A stretch of DNA of 64,000 bases from Macrolepiota albuminosa (GCA_027475525.1 JAMWFC010000025.1:186001-250000), one strand, 5' to 3'. Shown: positions 11,360 to 22,745, counted from the stretch's first letter. Numbers and translations are program-made. The notes: generated from the letters alone by a model not told the origin.

Positions 11360-12249
11360 TGTTTTGATACATCATCTATTAAATGGTCTTTGTACCATGT
11401 CTTCTGGTCATGAATGTTTTACATATGTGCCCTCAGTCAATCCTGAAGGTTTGAAGCTTGCTATTTTCCAAGTTGTAATCATTTATTCTCTTAATGATAA
11501 TACCCCTGTTGTGGAGATACATGCTTTATGCAGGGCTTTGGGTCTTGATTGCCTCTTAGAAAACAATCCACACCTCCTACTGCCTGTGTTCTTTGAAAAT
11601 TGTTGAAAATGTTGAGTGTTTCTGTGTCCATGTTTCCATGCTTACAAAAGTGTCTGTGTTCTTTGAAAACTTGTAGTTGAAATCTCCTGTCAATGGTTAA
11701 ATGATGAAATTCGAGATCCACCAATCATTCCATAGCAGACATTGATTTCCTGCATGCAATTTATAGCATAGACAGGTAAGTTTTCTTGTTGATGCATCTC
11801 CAGGTCCTTCAGCAATAATTTGAGAGAATTATTCTGCCTCAGTGACATTGAAAGGAGGGACTTCTTGAATGGCCAGACAATTAATTTTTTAAACAAAAAG
11901 CTTTGTAGATTGTTGGTGGTGTATTACATTTTCCACTTATTAAATTGCTTTGACCTATTCAATACATTACAAAAAGTAGTGGGCTGTGCAGCCACAGAGC
12001 ACCCTTGAAACATTATACATCATTATGAAGCCAGGATGCAGTTGTATGTCATGTGATTTTCCTCAATTCTTTTGGTTAGATAAATGTTGCACACCATGTG
12101 AATCTTTCCAAAAAGGCCAAACATTGGGGCAGTTTTGAGCCAGTGTAAAAGGTGAACAATCAACATGCTAGTGAATTGAATAGTTCTTGTTATCAATCCC
12201 TGTAAAGAAGATGATGGGTATGATAGTAACACTATATTCTTCTCTACTT
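11360..12249. other. No supported gene
   Basis: Short open frames only, the best being 80 codons at 11,364 (+). No family is recognised. CpG content is low. Confidence 0.4.
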
Positions 12250-12449
12250 ACTGCTGGTACTGAAAAATGTTTCTATTGGAAAAAGTGTAACAAAAACATG
12301 TTATACCATTTCCAAAATACCAATTTCAGATAGAAAAAGGCACTTTGCTTTGTTTAAAGACTTTTTCTTTCAGAAATTGGCACATGGAAAATAGTATAAC
12401 ATGTTTTTTTACACTTTTTCCAATAGAAACATCTTTCAGTGCCAGCAGT
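12250..12449. mobile_element. Fold-back (palindromic) MITE-like element
   Basis: The two halves are near-perfect inverted copies. The left starts ACTGCTGGTACTGAAA and the right ends TTTCAGTGCCAGCAGT, with about 95 bp per arm and almost no loop. It has no coding capacity. Target duplications are not clear. Confidence 0.75.
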
Positions 12450-12747
12450 GACTGCAGAGTAAAGTGCATGTATTCATGTGTTTTGTCTGCATATTATATG
12501 TAAGGGGTTGAGATTCATCTGTCTTCTACTGCTCATTCCTCTGATGTCCTTTGTGAATAGGAAGGAGAGTGCTGTACCCAGTATTCAAACTTGTGCTTTG
12601 ATGTGTAGCTTCCCTCTGTGGGTACCAGTGGGTAGTGCTATTTAGCTTGGTCTACACTGGTTAATTCGAGGCTGTCAAATGGGAGAGTAAGAGAATTATT
12701 CAAGATAACAGTTGAGAAAGGAAATCATTAGAGTCATAACGTGGCAT

Positions 12748-13175
12748 TGTGGGAAAGAAATATTATTTCTTTGAGTCCGAAACAGTTCGGGCCGAAGCTC
12801 AAGCTAACTACGAGGGACTAAGTGAGTGGGTAGGATAGTAGGTAGAATGGAGTGTAATGAAGTAGGGATGGTGGGAGGGGATTTTGAAACGCGTGATGTA
12901 ATGTAGTGCAACAATCGGCGCTGTGAGCGCAGTGTGAGATGACCTTGTAATGTATGAAGGAGTAAGAGGCTTACCTGTGAGCACAGTGTGAGATGACAAG
13001 GTTCTCGCTACGGCGCTCGCAGATATTTAAAGGCTATGTAACAATGGGCAGTTAGACAAAGGATGCGGTGGCCAGTGTGTAGGGTCAGATGTGATAAGTG
13101 TGACAAGTGAAGTTGAGGTGATCTAATCTAAGGGCCCGAATTAACCCTGGGCAACCCCCCATCACACACTTGCCC
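12748..13175. repeat. LTR-like dispersed repeat, copy A
   Basis: It starts TGTGGGAAAGAAA, ends ACTTGCCC, and is homologous over its length to 21,711-22,175 in the same orientation. Shared blocks include TCAAGCTAACTAC, AGGGATGGTGGGAGGG and CCCGAATTAACCCTG. Unlike its neighbours it keeps many CG dinucleotides. It may be a solo LTR, but TG...CA ends and a target duplication were not confirmed. Confidence 0.6.
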
Positions 13176-13479
13176 GATCCAGTGACTGGTATTTATGTAC
13201 ATGCCTCCTGACCAGATGGTGATTCAGGTTCAAGTTCACCCCTCCATCACTGTATGTTTTGTCACATGTGTTTGGCTGTGCCACTTGTAAAATGTTTTCT
13301 TTATTTGTAATATCTCAGTGCATCTCACATTAATATGCACAGAACTGAGATATAAATGTCTTTACTCTATATTATTTATTTACTTACTTGGTCTCCTAGT
13401 TGTATTACTTACAGGTGACAGATATAGTTCATCTCACATTAATGTGCATGAAACTGAGTTGTATTACTTACAGAATATG

Positions 13480-13870
13480 AAACTTTGCACATCAATTTCT
13501 AACAAGAAACAGATGATAAGCTTAACAAATTCTGGTCACAGAAGTGAGCTTTCAATTCATCTTTACCAGAGAAAAGGATATATTTTTTCAAAGAGAAATT
13601 CAAAAAGGAATACATAGTGACTTTCAATGTCTGTTGAGAAGCTCAATATAATTCCTTTTTTTGAAATAAAAATGCATAAAATTTTTCTGCTAGCAATATG
13701 ATAGTAAAGAAATATGACTTTTATTTCAAAAACAGTTCAGAGAGAAAGGTATAAATTTCCCTAACTTTTGCAACAAGAAATTATATATATTTCCTAGGGA
13801 AAAACAACATTGAAATACCATGAAGCTTTCCTCATCTCTTTTTCTAGAGGAAACAGGTCAGTGAAATAAG
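13480..13870. repeat. Dispersed AT-rich repeat, third copy
   Basis: Diverged direct relative of about 4395-4760, sharing TTTCAATGTCTGTTGA and TTTTTCTAGAGGAAACAGGT. Non-coding. Confidence 0.6.
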
Positions 13871-13904
13871 CAGATTTATCCAATTTGGTGACAAAGTAGG
13901 AGCA

Positions 13905-14065
13905 TGGAAACGTGTTTGATGGATGTAGGTGGTGATGGGCAGAGTATCCAAGGCATGACGAAAATTTAATGACAGTGGGGGCACGTCAATGTGTTTAATA
14001 GACATAAATGGTGATGGACAGGGTTATCCAAGACCTTGATGGAAATTTGATGACAGTGAAGGCTA
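13905..14065. repeat. Diverged 79-bp tandem duplication
   Basis: GTGTTTGATGGATGTAGG (13,912) and GTGTTTAATAGACATAAA (13,991) head two imperfect copies, each followed by GGTGATGG and ATTTxATGACAGTG. The many differences mark it as an old biological duplication, unlike the perfect 77-bp ones. Confidence 0.65.
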
Positions 14066-14511
14066 TCACAATCGATCAATATCTGTGCTCAACCCTGTCA
14101 ACAGCAACAGCCATCAAACACATACGGCGTAAACGTTATTCATCTACTGATAGGAAGTGTTTCCTTGAAGGGCACAAAAATCTAGTAAACAGATCTTGGC
14201 GGCTGGAGGTACTCGTGGAATCCAATAAGCTAATTAATCTGGTAAAGGAGAGAGGTGTTGTTGTGCAAAGGTGAGACTCAAATCAGTGTGCGGTGACTCT
14301 GACCATATCTGGCAGCCTCATGTCGCAACTATGGGTCCGTAAAATGTAGTGATGTTGGTGGCCTGTCCAGCCGGTACCGGTGCAGCCCGTTCTCCATCTG
14401 TTGCCGTTACTAGCCAAACATAGTCATTTGTCATGCTTTATCCGGAGGCCTTTTTCTTCTGCTATATATACAAAAGCTACAAAACCCTCTTATCAATAGT
14501 GCGATTCAACA

Positions 14512-15780
14512 ATGGCTGCTTCCTCTACCTATACCTCGACTGGCGGAATCAACATTTACTTTACCGATAGTGGAGCGCCTCCATCCTCCACAGACTATAC
14601 AACCCTACTCATTCTCCACGGCAGCGCTTTTAACGAAGGTATATCTCTGATGATCGTATCTCAAACACTCTTTGACATCTAGCAGAATGTTTTGAAAAGA
14701 TGCACACCTTGTCACACGAGTACAACTTGCGGACTGTCATCTGGAACCGCAGGGAATATCCTGGTTCGACTAAGTACACTGAAGCGGAAATTGATGACCT
14801 TCGTAATGGACGCAAGGTTTTCGTAGATCGGCTAGCCATCCAGGTCGGCGACTTTGTCAGACAATTTATCGAGAAGGAGCGCGTCCCGAAGATTAGTAAA
14901 GATCGCAAAAGTGGAGGATTCGCTATCTTGGGCTAGTCCATGGGAACTGCGACTGCCATGCCTCTGTTCTCGGATCGGAGCCTATTCAGCATGGAAACCT
15001 ATGTTCTCTTGGAGGAGTATGTTAAAGACCTCATTCTTGACGGTATGGATATCAAGATCAATCCTCACTGGTTATCGTCCGACTGATGCCATTATCAAGA
15101 TCCTCCACACCTCTCCTTTGGAATCGTACTTCCCCATGACGCACAAGTCTATAATCCATGGGTTGACCCCGACTACAAGACACCCGAGGAGATTTACCAG
15201 AATTTCACCTTTTGGGTTAGCTCGTACTACGATCATCCCGACTTTTATGCCGCTTGCCTTCCAAATCTGGACCACAGCAAACGCACCGATCATAGCACAA
15301 TTACATCATGGACCCCAGAACAGTTCCAAAGATTCTACACCGAATTGGCTGCTACTCGATCTGAATTGCCCATGTAAGCAACCGAGTTTTAATAAGTTGA
15401 TTTCTCTTTCTCACACGATATATAGGTATGTTCAGCCAATGCAACAAACACTGAATGATCTCGCGCAACGTGTTCTGTACGACGAGAGCCTCACTCAGAC
15501 AATTTTCCCGAAAGTTCCTGTGACTTTTATCGGCGCAACACGCACCAACTGGCAATGTGCTTGGGGTTACCTTAAAACCAAGGAAAGATACGAAGAGGAG
15601 GTGGCCAAAGGCCGTAAAGTAAGGACCATGCGTTTCTTCGTAATCGAAGGCGGGAACCACTTTGTGAGAATTGTTCAACCATAACGTGTATACTCGGCGG
15701 CTCAAGGCACAGCATAGGCACACTGGGATAATCCCAAAGAATTATTTGACCTGATCGTGACCGGAATGAGGACCCGTTAA
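14512..15780 (+). pseudogene. Alpha/beta-hydrolase with stop in the nucleophile elbow
   Basis: Five exons can be joined in frame (14512-14638, 14683-15042, 15100-15373, 15426-15663, 15718-15780), about 353 codons. The fold is an alpha/beta hydrolase of the kind multiplied in mushrooms. Seen in order: the oxyanion region LILHGSAF, WNRREYPGS after beta-4, FAILG-stop-SMGTATAMP at the nucleophile elbow (expected G-W-S-M-G), and a C-terminal GGNHFAHWDNP carrying the catalytic His. The stop is TAG at 14,934-14,936 where family members have Trp, one G-to-A change. Everything else, including the splice sites, is intact. The loss is therefore recent, a sequencing error, or a read-through site. Cleaving 45 nt (14,892-14,936) as an intron would remove the stop but delete a conserved strand, so I prefer a nonsense mutation. 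The substrate is unknown. Confidence 0.72.
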
Positions 15781-16049
15781 AGCCTGACAACAAGACCTGG
15801 GGTCAACTACGTATGCTTGCTCAGGGGATGACCAAGATGCCTGCTCATATGATACATGGCTTGTACCGAGATGCAACATGGAGATACAGTGGGCGTAGTC
15901 CGATGATGTAGCAGATAATAAACTGTCGATTCTGTGGCCATATCTATAAATTAATATTCGAGGGGACGGACAGACAATTATGAAAAAAATTGCTTACGAA
16001 GTCGAACATTGCCCAGGATTCAAAACCAGTAACGCCAGAACTTGCAATT

Positions 16050-17897
16050 CTAAGTGCTAGCTCGCGGCCCCTGAAATTTCGCTTTTGGCGGTAGATTGGC
16101 ACCAGTGGCACGCGAGCCACCCGCACTAGGACGTTGTATTGGGCTCGGCATAGAAGGGAGTGCCCCAGCCTCGACGTTGGTCTTGAGTGGACGGCCAGGC
16201 TCAAACACCGGCGCACGCCTCGAAAGTGTGGAAGCGGAGGTGGAGGTGGTACTGTAAGAATTCGACAGGCTGAACGGCGAGTTGGACGTTGAGGTATGAT
16301 TGGACGAGACGTTGACTGACTTTTGCGGGTGGCGATGGGGGTTCATCAAGAGTATGGGTGTCTGACCTTGTTGCAAGGAAGAACGCTGAATGTGTGTGTG
16401 TAGTGCTTGTGATTGCCTTGCTGCGTGGCTCCATGGAGGCCCTTGTTGAGCGGAGCTAGTATCAATGGTAGAAGGTCGTTGTATTGGCGCTGGTTGAATT
16501 CCTGGTCGACTGATCAAACCAGAGGGTTGTGCGCGCTTCGGCGCGGAGGAGATGTAGGGAAATGCAGGGGAACGTTCTGACGACGAATCTGTACCAGAAT
16601 GACGAAGATCGTCCGATAGCAAGTCCAGTCGATCCATGAACATAGCGTAAGTGAGCTGCGCTTGCGCCTCTTTCTCGGCTTGCTCAATCTCTTGCTCGAC
16701 GCTTCTCAATTGTTCCTCTAGATCGTTGATGGTGCTGCTCTCTAATTTCTCCTTCTTCACGTTCAATTTCTCCATCTTGCTTGTCAAACCCGCCAGCTCG
16801 TTCTTCATAGATTCAAGCTTCTTCTTCTCCTTATCTGTCTGCCGCTCGCGTTCCTTTCGAACCCGATCAGCTTTTTCCTTGATAACCGTATACTCCAACT
16901 CCTTCTCTTGCCGCTGCTTATCGAGTTCTGGCATAAGCGCTTCCATCTCTTGCACAAATACTTCTGTCTCGCTCGTCGCTATTTGCGCACGCTTAACAGC
17001 TTCCTGCAACGACAAATTTTTTTGTTTTGCGCGATGATCAGCGGCGACATGTTTTTCCGATGAGCGCTTCAAAGCCTCAATTTCTGAACGAAGGGCCGCA
17101 TCAGCTTTTTGAGCATCACGGCGGGCTGTTTTAAGCGCAGCCGCTAACATTTCTCGTTCCGCGCTAACAAGCGACAATGCGTGCTGGAGCTGGCTGAGCT
17201 GATCTTCAATGCTAAGAGAGATGGTCGTCATGGGTGGTGTGTTGGGAAGCGTAAGGCTTGGGGACGTTGAGGGTGTAGAAACCGGGGGATCGGATGACGA
17301 CGTCGAATGGTCAACGTCGGCAGAAACAGACTCCGCTAGCACTTCTAAAGACTCTATTTCTTTCTCTGTGAGGTGATCGGCAAAGAACGCTCTCCTTACG
17401 AAATAGCTACCAAACGTACCTTCTGTAGTAGTAACTTGTTGGTGGATAACACCACTGCTGTCACCATGTACCAAGCCCAACTGCACATCATATTCCCTGC
17501 CAGGCATAAGCCCAAAGATTATCATTACGGCCTCATCTGCGCCATCCTCTATCCGAATGAGGAATCTTTGCCAAGGGGAGCCATTAACATCAACAGAAAG
17601 GCCTTTTGCCAAGGCATCGGATATACTAGACATTTTCTTCAATGGCATCGTCTGCGAGTTGTCTTCTCCATTTGTTTGATAGTTATCTTCCTCCTCCTCG
17701 TCCATGATAAGACCTAGTGCGGCCAAAGGTGCAAAGTCGCCATTCGAATCAGGCAGGGTTGAAGACAGAATGAAAGTCACAGAAACCGAGTTGACTTCAC
17801 GAACTGAGAGGGAAAGAGGAGGTGCCCAGGGGCGTATCGAATGCCAGATACCTTGAGAAGAGGAGACGGCATCGGCCTGAGTACAGTCTGTAGACAT
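16050..17897 (-). CDS. Conserved coiled-coil protein, unknown function
   Basis: A single-exon 615-residue frame. The N-terminal part (about 1-190) looks like a beta-sandwich related to fibronectin type III, with PGREYDVQLGLVHGD at about residues 130-145 and an acidic insert DEEEED. A Ser/Thr/Pro linker (about 195-230) leads to a long heptad-rich coiled coil (about 230-430, rich in Glu, Lys, Arg and Leu). The C-terminal 180 residues are Ser/Pro/Arg-rich and probably disordered. It has no signal peptide or membrane segment, so it is cytosolic. The layout suggests a scaffold or cytoskeletal adaptor, but that is inference. The start is the first Met of the frame. The right neighbour begins just 62 bp beyond the start codon (transposon edge at 17,960), so the promoter may lie inside the transposon TIR. 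Confidence 0.8.
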   Translation of the reverse strand: MSTDCTQADAVSSSQGIWHSIRPWAPPLSLSVREVNSVSVTFILSSTLPDSNGDFAPLAALGLIMDEEEEDNYQTNGEDNSQTMPLKKMSSISDALAKGLSVDVNGSPWQRFLIRIEDGADEAVMIIFGLMPGREYDVQLGLVHGDSSGVIHQQVTTTEGTFGSYFVRRAFFADHLTEKEIESLEVLAESVSADVDHSTSSSDPPVSTPSTSPSLTLPNTPPMTTISLSIEDQLSQLQHALSLVSAEREMLAAALKTARRDAQKADAALRSEIEALKRSSEKHVAADHRAKQKNLSLQEAVKRAQIATSETEVFVQEMEALMPELDKQRQEKELEYTVIKEKADRVRKERERQTDKEKKKLESMKNELAGLTSKMEKLNVKKEKLESSTINDLEEQLRSVEQEIEQAEKEAQAQLTYAMFMDRLDLLSDDLRHSGTDSSSERSPAFPYISSAPKRAQPSGLISRPGIQPAPIQRPSTIDTSSAQQGPPWSHAARQSQALHTHIQRSSLQQGQTPILLMNPHRHPQKSVNVSSNHTSTSNSPFSLSNSYSTTSTSASTLSRRAPVFEPGRPLKTNVEAGALPSMPSPIQRPSAGGSRATGANLPPKAKFQGPRAST

Positions 17898-17959
17898 GGA
17901 TCAATGGAAGAATAAGCAGATTGTCAGCGTCACAGTTGTGACAATTTACTCCTTCCAAT

Positions 17960-18425
17960 CACTGGATGCAGGGAACGATGTTTTTTAGCAAAACAATGTA
18001 TGTAAAAATATGGTAAAAATAATCCAAATAGTTTTAAAATTTTCTTTGAATGTTTCTGTCAAAAACATCAAAAAAAATATTGTAATTGAACTTAAAATGG
18101 TAATTCGACAGAGAAGTTGAAAGAATATTTCAATGTCAGGAAGAATACTTCCATAAGAAAAAAGGAAAAAGTATTGAATTAGATCTATAGATATTTCTTA
18201 AATATCTTTTAAATTACTTTTTAATGTGCTTTTTCATTGTCATTTTCAAAAACAATGTAATAACAATCAGGGCCAATGGTTTGATTGTTTTTGGTGTTCT
18301 TTCACAATGTTCTGCCACATAACAATCAAAAAGTATTGTGACTAATCTGTCACAATTTTCCTTGAATATTTCAATGCAAAGAATTTAGAAAGAAATTAAA
18401 TATGATGATACAATACTTTGTTCTA
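17960..18425 (+). repeat. Left TIR of the long-TIR element
   Basis: Inverse of the segmented right TIR. Landmark words are GGGCCAATGGTTTGATTG and ATCTATAGATATTTCTTAA, both found inverted at 20,900-21,060. Confidence 0.8.
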
Positions 18426-20807
18426 ACAAATAATAAAGCTTCAGGCTTGATTTCAAAGTTACAGCCAAACAAACACCCTAAAGTCACTTTTAATTTTGCA
18501 AACTTAAATCAACACAGACCACTGTATACTGCAACAATGTCATGAAGCTGTGAAATCGCAAAAGCCACTTGGACCACAACCATTAAAGGAATACAACACA
18601 TCACAAGCAGAGTCTACTATACAAAATAAGGAGTTTACCAGCTTTGTTTGAAACCTTCAAGACCCTCAGTTCAAGATTCTATAGGTATGGAAAGGCAGCA
18701 CAAAGTCTGTTCTTGTCATGAAGCATGTACATGGGATGAGTGTTGGGGATGCAGATATCAGTGGTATGAGCAAGCAGGACAGAGATGATGTGAGTCTAGT
18801 GGCTGTCTTTCTCTTGTCCACAGATTGATGGGGTGATGTTTTCTAGATTGCAGCATGGATATTGGAGCTTTGCCTGAAGGAACTTTTCAAGTTTAGAATT
18901 GTGCAGACCAATCCTAATTAGTCAAATTTTTTTTAGAACATGCATTTACTCTATAATAGTAATCACTGTTTCCATGCTTATGATGGACCTACTACATCTA
19001 ACTATTTCTATACACATGCTGAAGTTAGCAATGTTGCCAATATCTTTAATCCTTAGCCAATCTGAGGTCTTCTCTAATAGTGACATATCTTACAGACATA
19101 GATCTTGCTGAACATAATTTCACTTACAAGCCTCACTATCATATTTAAAGCTACTTTTCCTGCCAGAAAACATGATAATTGAATGGATTTGTCCTGCTAA
19201 ATGACATTTGACATGTTCATACTCCAAAAACTCTGCATTTTAGTCAACAGCATTTATTGAACTCATGTAAAAGCTCCACACATGATGCACTGCACTAGTC
19301 CAGAGACAGAGCTGACTGTTTGTTGTCTGGCAGCTCTTTATAATCTTTCAAGAGTGCTATCAATATTTTCAGGTCCTGTTACAATAACAATTGACTACAC
19401 AATGCCAACACACTCTACTCAAGACATTTTTAATACTTCTCCACAGGCTTGGTTGATTTTTAGTGGGCCAGTGCATTTGATCGAGCTTGTCCAGCTGCAT
19501 GTATAGCACTTCTATTCTAATCAGCTATATAATGAAGTGAGTGTCTTTGTATCATGATTATTCTGCCTAACCCTGTCTTGTCAGCCCATCTATACACAGC
19601 ATGATGGTGTTCATAACCTGAGCAGGATGATCTATGACATTTTAATTAAGGGTGATAATAGACAAGCCAGTCGTGGACAGGGATATGACATCACTTTATC
19701 AAACAAAGCTTTGGTCATTGCAAGTCAGCCCCTTGCTGGACCAGCTATGAAGTTGGTGGGTTGCCATGATGAAGCTATTGGTGTCAATGACACAAACCTT
19801 GCTAAATGCTGGTTCAATTGCATCCTGTCAATCATGTGGGTCTTCTTTAATCCATTCCTGCCTAATTGACCTGTTCCTTAAATAGCTGTATATATATATA
19901 TATCTTGTTACAAAACTTGATAAACTAATCCTACATAGAATCAGATTTCTTGAACTTGTTTTGATCTTGTAAACTATCTATTTCAAGCCACAATACATCA
20001 TTGTTATTTACTATAGTATAAACATTATATTTCTTGTTATTCTGCTATGGTATCTTCATTGTATAAAAGCCACAATTTCTCAAAAGGTTTTGTTGACCTC
20101 TTCTATCAATCATTTGCTGGCTGATTCAAAGCTATCTTCAGATCACAATACCTATTGAAAGTAGACTACAATAATATGCTACAAACTTTGGCCTTTCTGT
20201 CATAGGTGATGTTTGCATCCTCATGCATATTTAAGTGCTCTTCTTTCTTTCTTGCTGTAGACAGGATCTTATCACTAACCAAATTCTGCATCTACAGAGA
20301 CTAGCCTTCCTTCTAGCTCATTTCAAAGCCATACTCTAAATGAAATTCTGATTCTTACAGAACAAAGAAAGTGTAGTGAGTAGAAAGATGTACTGAGAGC
20401 ACATCTAGAATAATGTCAAGAGCTTAATTGGAGTCAAGGTCAAAATACTCAATGAGACTGATAATCTTCTCCCAGACTGGATGAGCTCATTCTTCAATAG
20501 CAGAATAAGGCTCAGTTGGATGTCCAATAACAATAGAATAAGAAAGACCCAGATTACTAGTCAGCTCCAAAGCAAGTTTGCTATAATCTTCAGACTTCAG
20601 ACTTTGAAAAAATAAAACAAACAATAGACCAGTTCATGTTCTAATTTCCTTCTTGTCCATGGCAACTTTGTCTGGTATCAGACTAACACTTAGTGACAGT
20701 CCAAAAGAAGAAAACGGATTGTGTGTAGAAATTTGCACTTTTGCAATTTTGCTAAAAATGATTCTTTGTGAGTATAATTATTATTTGATTTCTTTTTGCA
20801 TGCTTTA
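18426..20807. other. Interior of long-TIR element, no gene seen
   Basis: About 2.4 kb of CpG-poor AT-rich sequence with open frames up to 80 codons and no recognisable transposase. There is a (TA)n run near 19,891. Confidence 0.45.
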
Positions 20808-21124
20808 GGACAAAGTATTGTATCATCACATTTAATTTCTTTCTAAATTCTTTGCATTAAAATATTCAAGGAAAATTGTAACAGATTAGTCACAATACTT
20901 TTTGATTGTTATATGGCAGAACATTGTGAAAGAACACCAAAAACAATCAAACCATTGGCCCTGATTGTTATTACATTGTTTTTGACAATGACAATGAAAA
21001 AGCATATTAAAAAGTAATTCAAAAGATATTTAAGAAATATCTATAGATCTGATTCAATACTTTTTTCTTTTTTCTTATAGAAGTATTCTTCCTGACATTA
21101 AAATATTCTTTCAACTTCTCTGTC

Positions 21125-21558
21125 CAAAATGGTAGTTAAAACTGCAGTTTTCACATGATCAATAAAGCATGTTAGGTAGTCATGTGTACTGTCTAGAGAG
21201 GGGGTGCAAGTAAGACCTGTCTCTAGTGGAGTCTCATCTTGATGCCCGCTCTCTAAGTGAGCTAACAATTGTCTAGAGTGAAGTGTTATGAAAGATGACC
21301 ATGACTTAGGTGTAACAACTGTATCAATTCATAGCTACTCACCATGCCACTCCCAGAGTGTATTTATATTTCTTGTACCTCATGTCAATACAAGCGTCAG
21401 AGCTGGAACAGGCTAGAATGACTCTTTTAAAAATACTCTGACTTATCCAGTAGCAACCATTTGAGTGCAGTCATTGGTATCATAAAGATATTGTTTGAAA
21501 TAATTGATAAATATCATAATTTTTTTCTTTATTTCTATTCAAATTCTATTATAAATAC
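21125..21558. mobile_element. Unclassified insertion inside the right TIR
   Basis: About 430 bp absent from the left TIR, separating two pieces that are contiguous there. AAAATGGTA at its left edge and TACCATTTT just right of its other edge are inverted. No known element was recognised. Confidence 0.5.
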
Positions 21559-21710
21559 CATTGAATTACCATTTTAAGTTCAATTTCAATATTTTTTCGA
21601 TTAATTTGATGCTTGTTGGTGTTTAGTGAATGTGAGCTGATTGGGATTGCATGATCTCGAAAGCTGGGATGGTATGAAGTTTTTGTGGAGAGACAGTCTA
21701 TGTGCATGTT

Positions 21711-22175
21711 TGTGGGAAAGAATATATTTCTTGGATCCTGACATTCTTGAGGGCTGGCTCACCTCCTGAGAGAGAGGGGAGCCAAGACTCAAGCTAACTA
21801 CTGGTAGGGACTAGTTATGGAAACAGAGTGTAAGAAACTACGTAATGTGTAGAATGGAAAGTATTGTAATAGGGATGGTGGGAGGGACAAAGAAAATGTG
21901 TAATGTAATGTGGGCATAGCCTACTCAATCAGACACTGCAAGTGCAGTGCGAGTCGATGGTGTTAAAGTATTTTATGGAATGCTTACCTGCGAGTGCAGT
22001 GTGAGTCAATGAGTACATCGCAATCTGCGCTTGCAAGTTTATAAGTAGTGAAACAATGGAAGGGGAAGATAGTGAGTGTGATATTAGTATGATATGTAAA
22101 GGGAGAAAAAGACAAAGGCGGCGACTTAAACTGGCCCGAATTAACCCTGAGCAACCCCTCCACTCCTACTTGCCC
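21711..22175. repeat. LTR-like dispersed repeat, copy B
   Basis: Homologous to 12,748-13,175, same orientation, starting TGTGGGAAAGAATAT and ending ACTTGCCC. It is nested within the right TIR of the 17,960-22,441 element and is therefore younger than it. TCG on both sides (about 21,599 and 22,182) may be the target site. Confidence 0.6.
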
Positions 22176-22393
22176 AAATCGTGTTTTTGACAGAAACATT
22201 CAAATAAAATTTTAAAACTATTTGAATTATTTTTACCATATTTATTATGTAAAGGGAGAAAAAGACAAAGGCGGCGACTTAAACTGGCCCGAATTAACCC
22301 CGAGCAACCCCTCCACTCCTACTTGCCAAAATCATGTTTTTGACAGAAACATTCAAATAAAATTTTAAAACTATTTGAATTATTTTTACCATC
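22093..22393. repeat. Diverged 153-bp tandem duplication across a nested boundary
   Basis: TATGTAAAGGGAGAAAAAGA occurs at 22,093 and 22,246. Each copy runs through the end of the LTR-like repeat into host TIR sequence (GTTTTTGACAGAAACATTC). The copies differ at a few positions. The duplication therefore happened after the nested insertion. Confidence 0.8.
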
Positions 22394-22576
22394 TTTTTAC
22401 ATTGTTTTGCTAAAAAAAAACATCGTTCCCTGCATCCAGTGAATGAGTTACTATATATCGGCTTAAGAGACAGGGCTCGCAGAGCCGGTCTCGGGTCGAG
22501 TTGAAAATTTTTGTGTCTGCTACGTGGTGGCTATTTTACTGATATAAAGGGCAGTGGTGGGAGGGTAGCGTGAAAA

Positions 22577-22745
22577 TGGTAGTCAAGTCGAGTCGGTATG
22601 AACTCGAGAGCAATCTATGAGATATTTTTCCCTTTTGTTAGTTGGTTTGCGCACCTAGAGAGTAATCCTTGAGATGGTTGTCTCTACCGGGCTCAGGGTT
22701 TCAGATTGCTCTCCAAGTGCTCTGCGACTTGACGCTCTCATTGGT
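22577..22745. repeat. Imperfect inverted repeat
   Basis: The left arm contains AGTCAAGTCG ... GAGAGCAATCT and the right arm AGATTGCTCTC ... CGACTTGACGCTCTC, able to form a stem of about 40 bp with mismatches. It may be the remnant of another fold-back element. Confidence 0.5.

Larger units (their letters stand above)
17960..22441. mobile_element. Long-TIR element with nested insertions
   Basis: CACTGGATGCAGGGAACG at 17,960 is mirrored by CGTTCCCTGCATCCAGTG ending at 22,441. The left TIR extends to about 18,425 (about 466 bp). The right TIR is present in pieces: 20,808-21,124, 21,559-21,600, 22,184-22,240 and 22,340-22,441. It is interrupted by two insertions and a local duplication. The interior (18,426-20,807) is AT-rich with no identifiable transposase. 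Flanking AAT on both sides (17,957-17,959, 22,442-22,444) might be a 3-bp target duplication, which is weak evidence. The superfamily cannot be assigned. Confidence 0.75.

Noticed and set aside
13905..14065. Possible member of the 77-bp duplication set
   Set aside because: The period is 79 bp and the copies are clearly diverged.
22093..22393. Possible member of the 77-bp duplication set
   Set aside because: The period is 153 bp and the copies differ at several positions, so it is an older genuine duplication.
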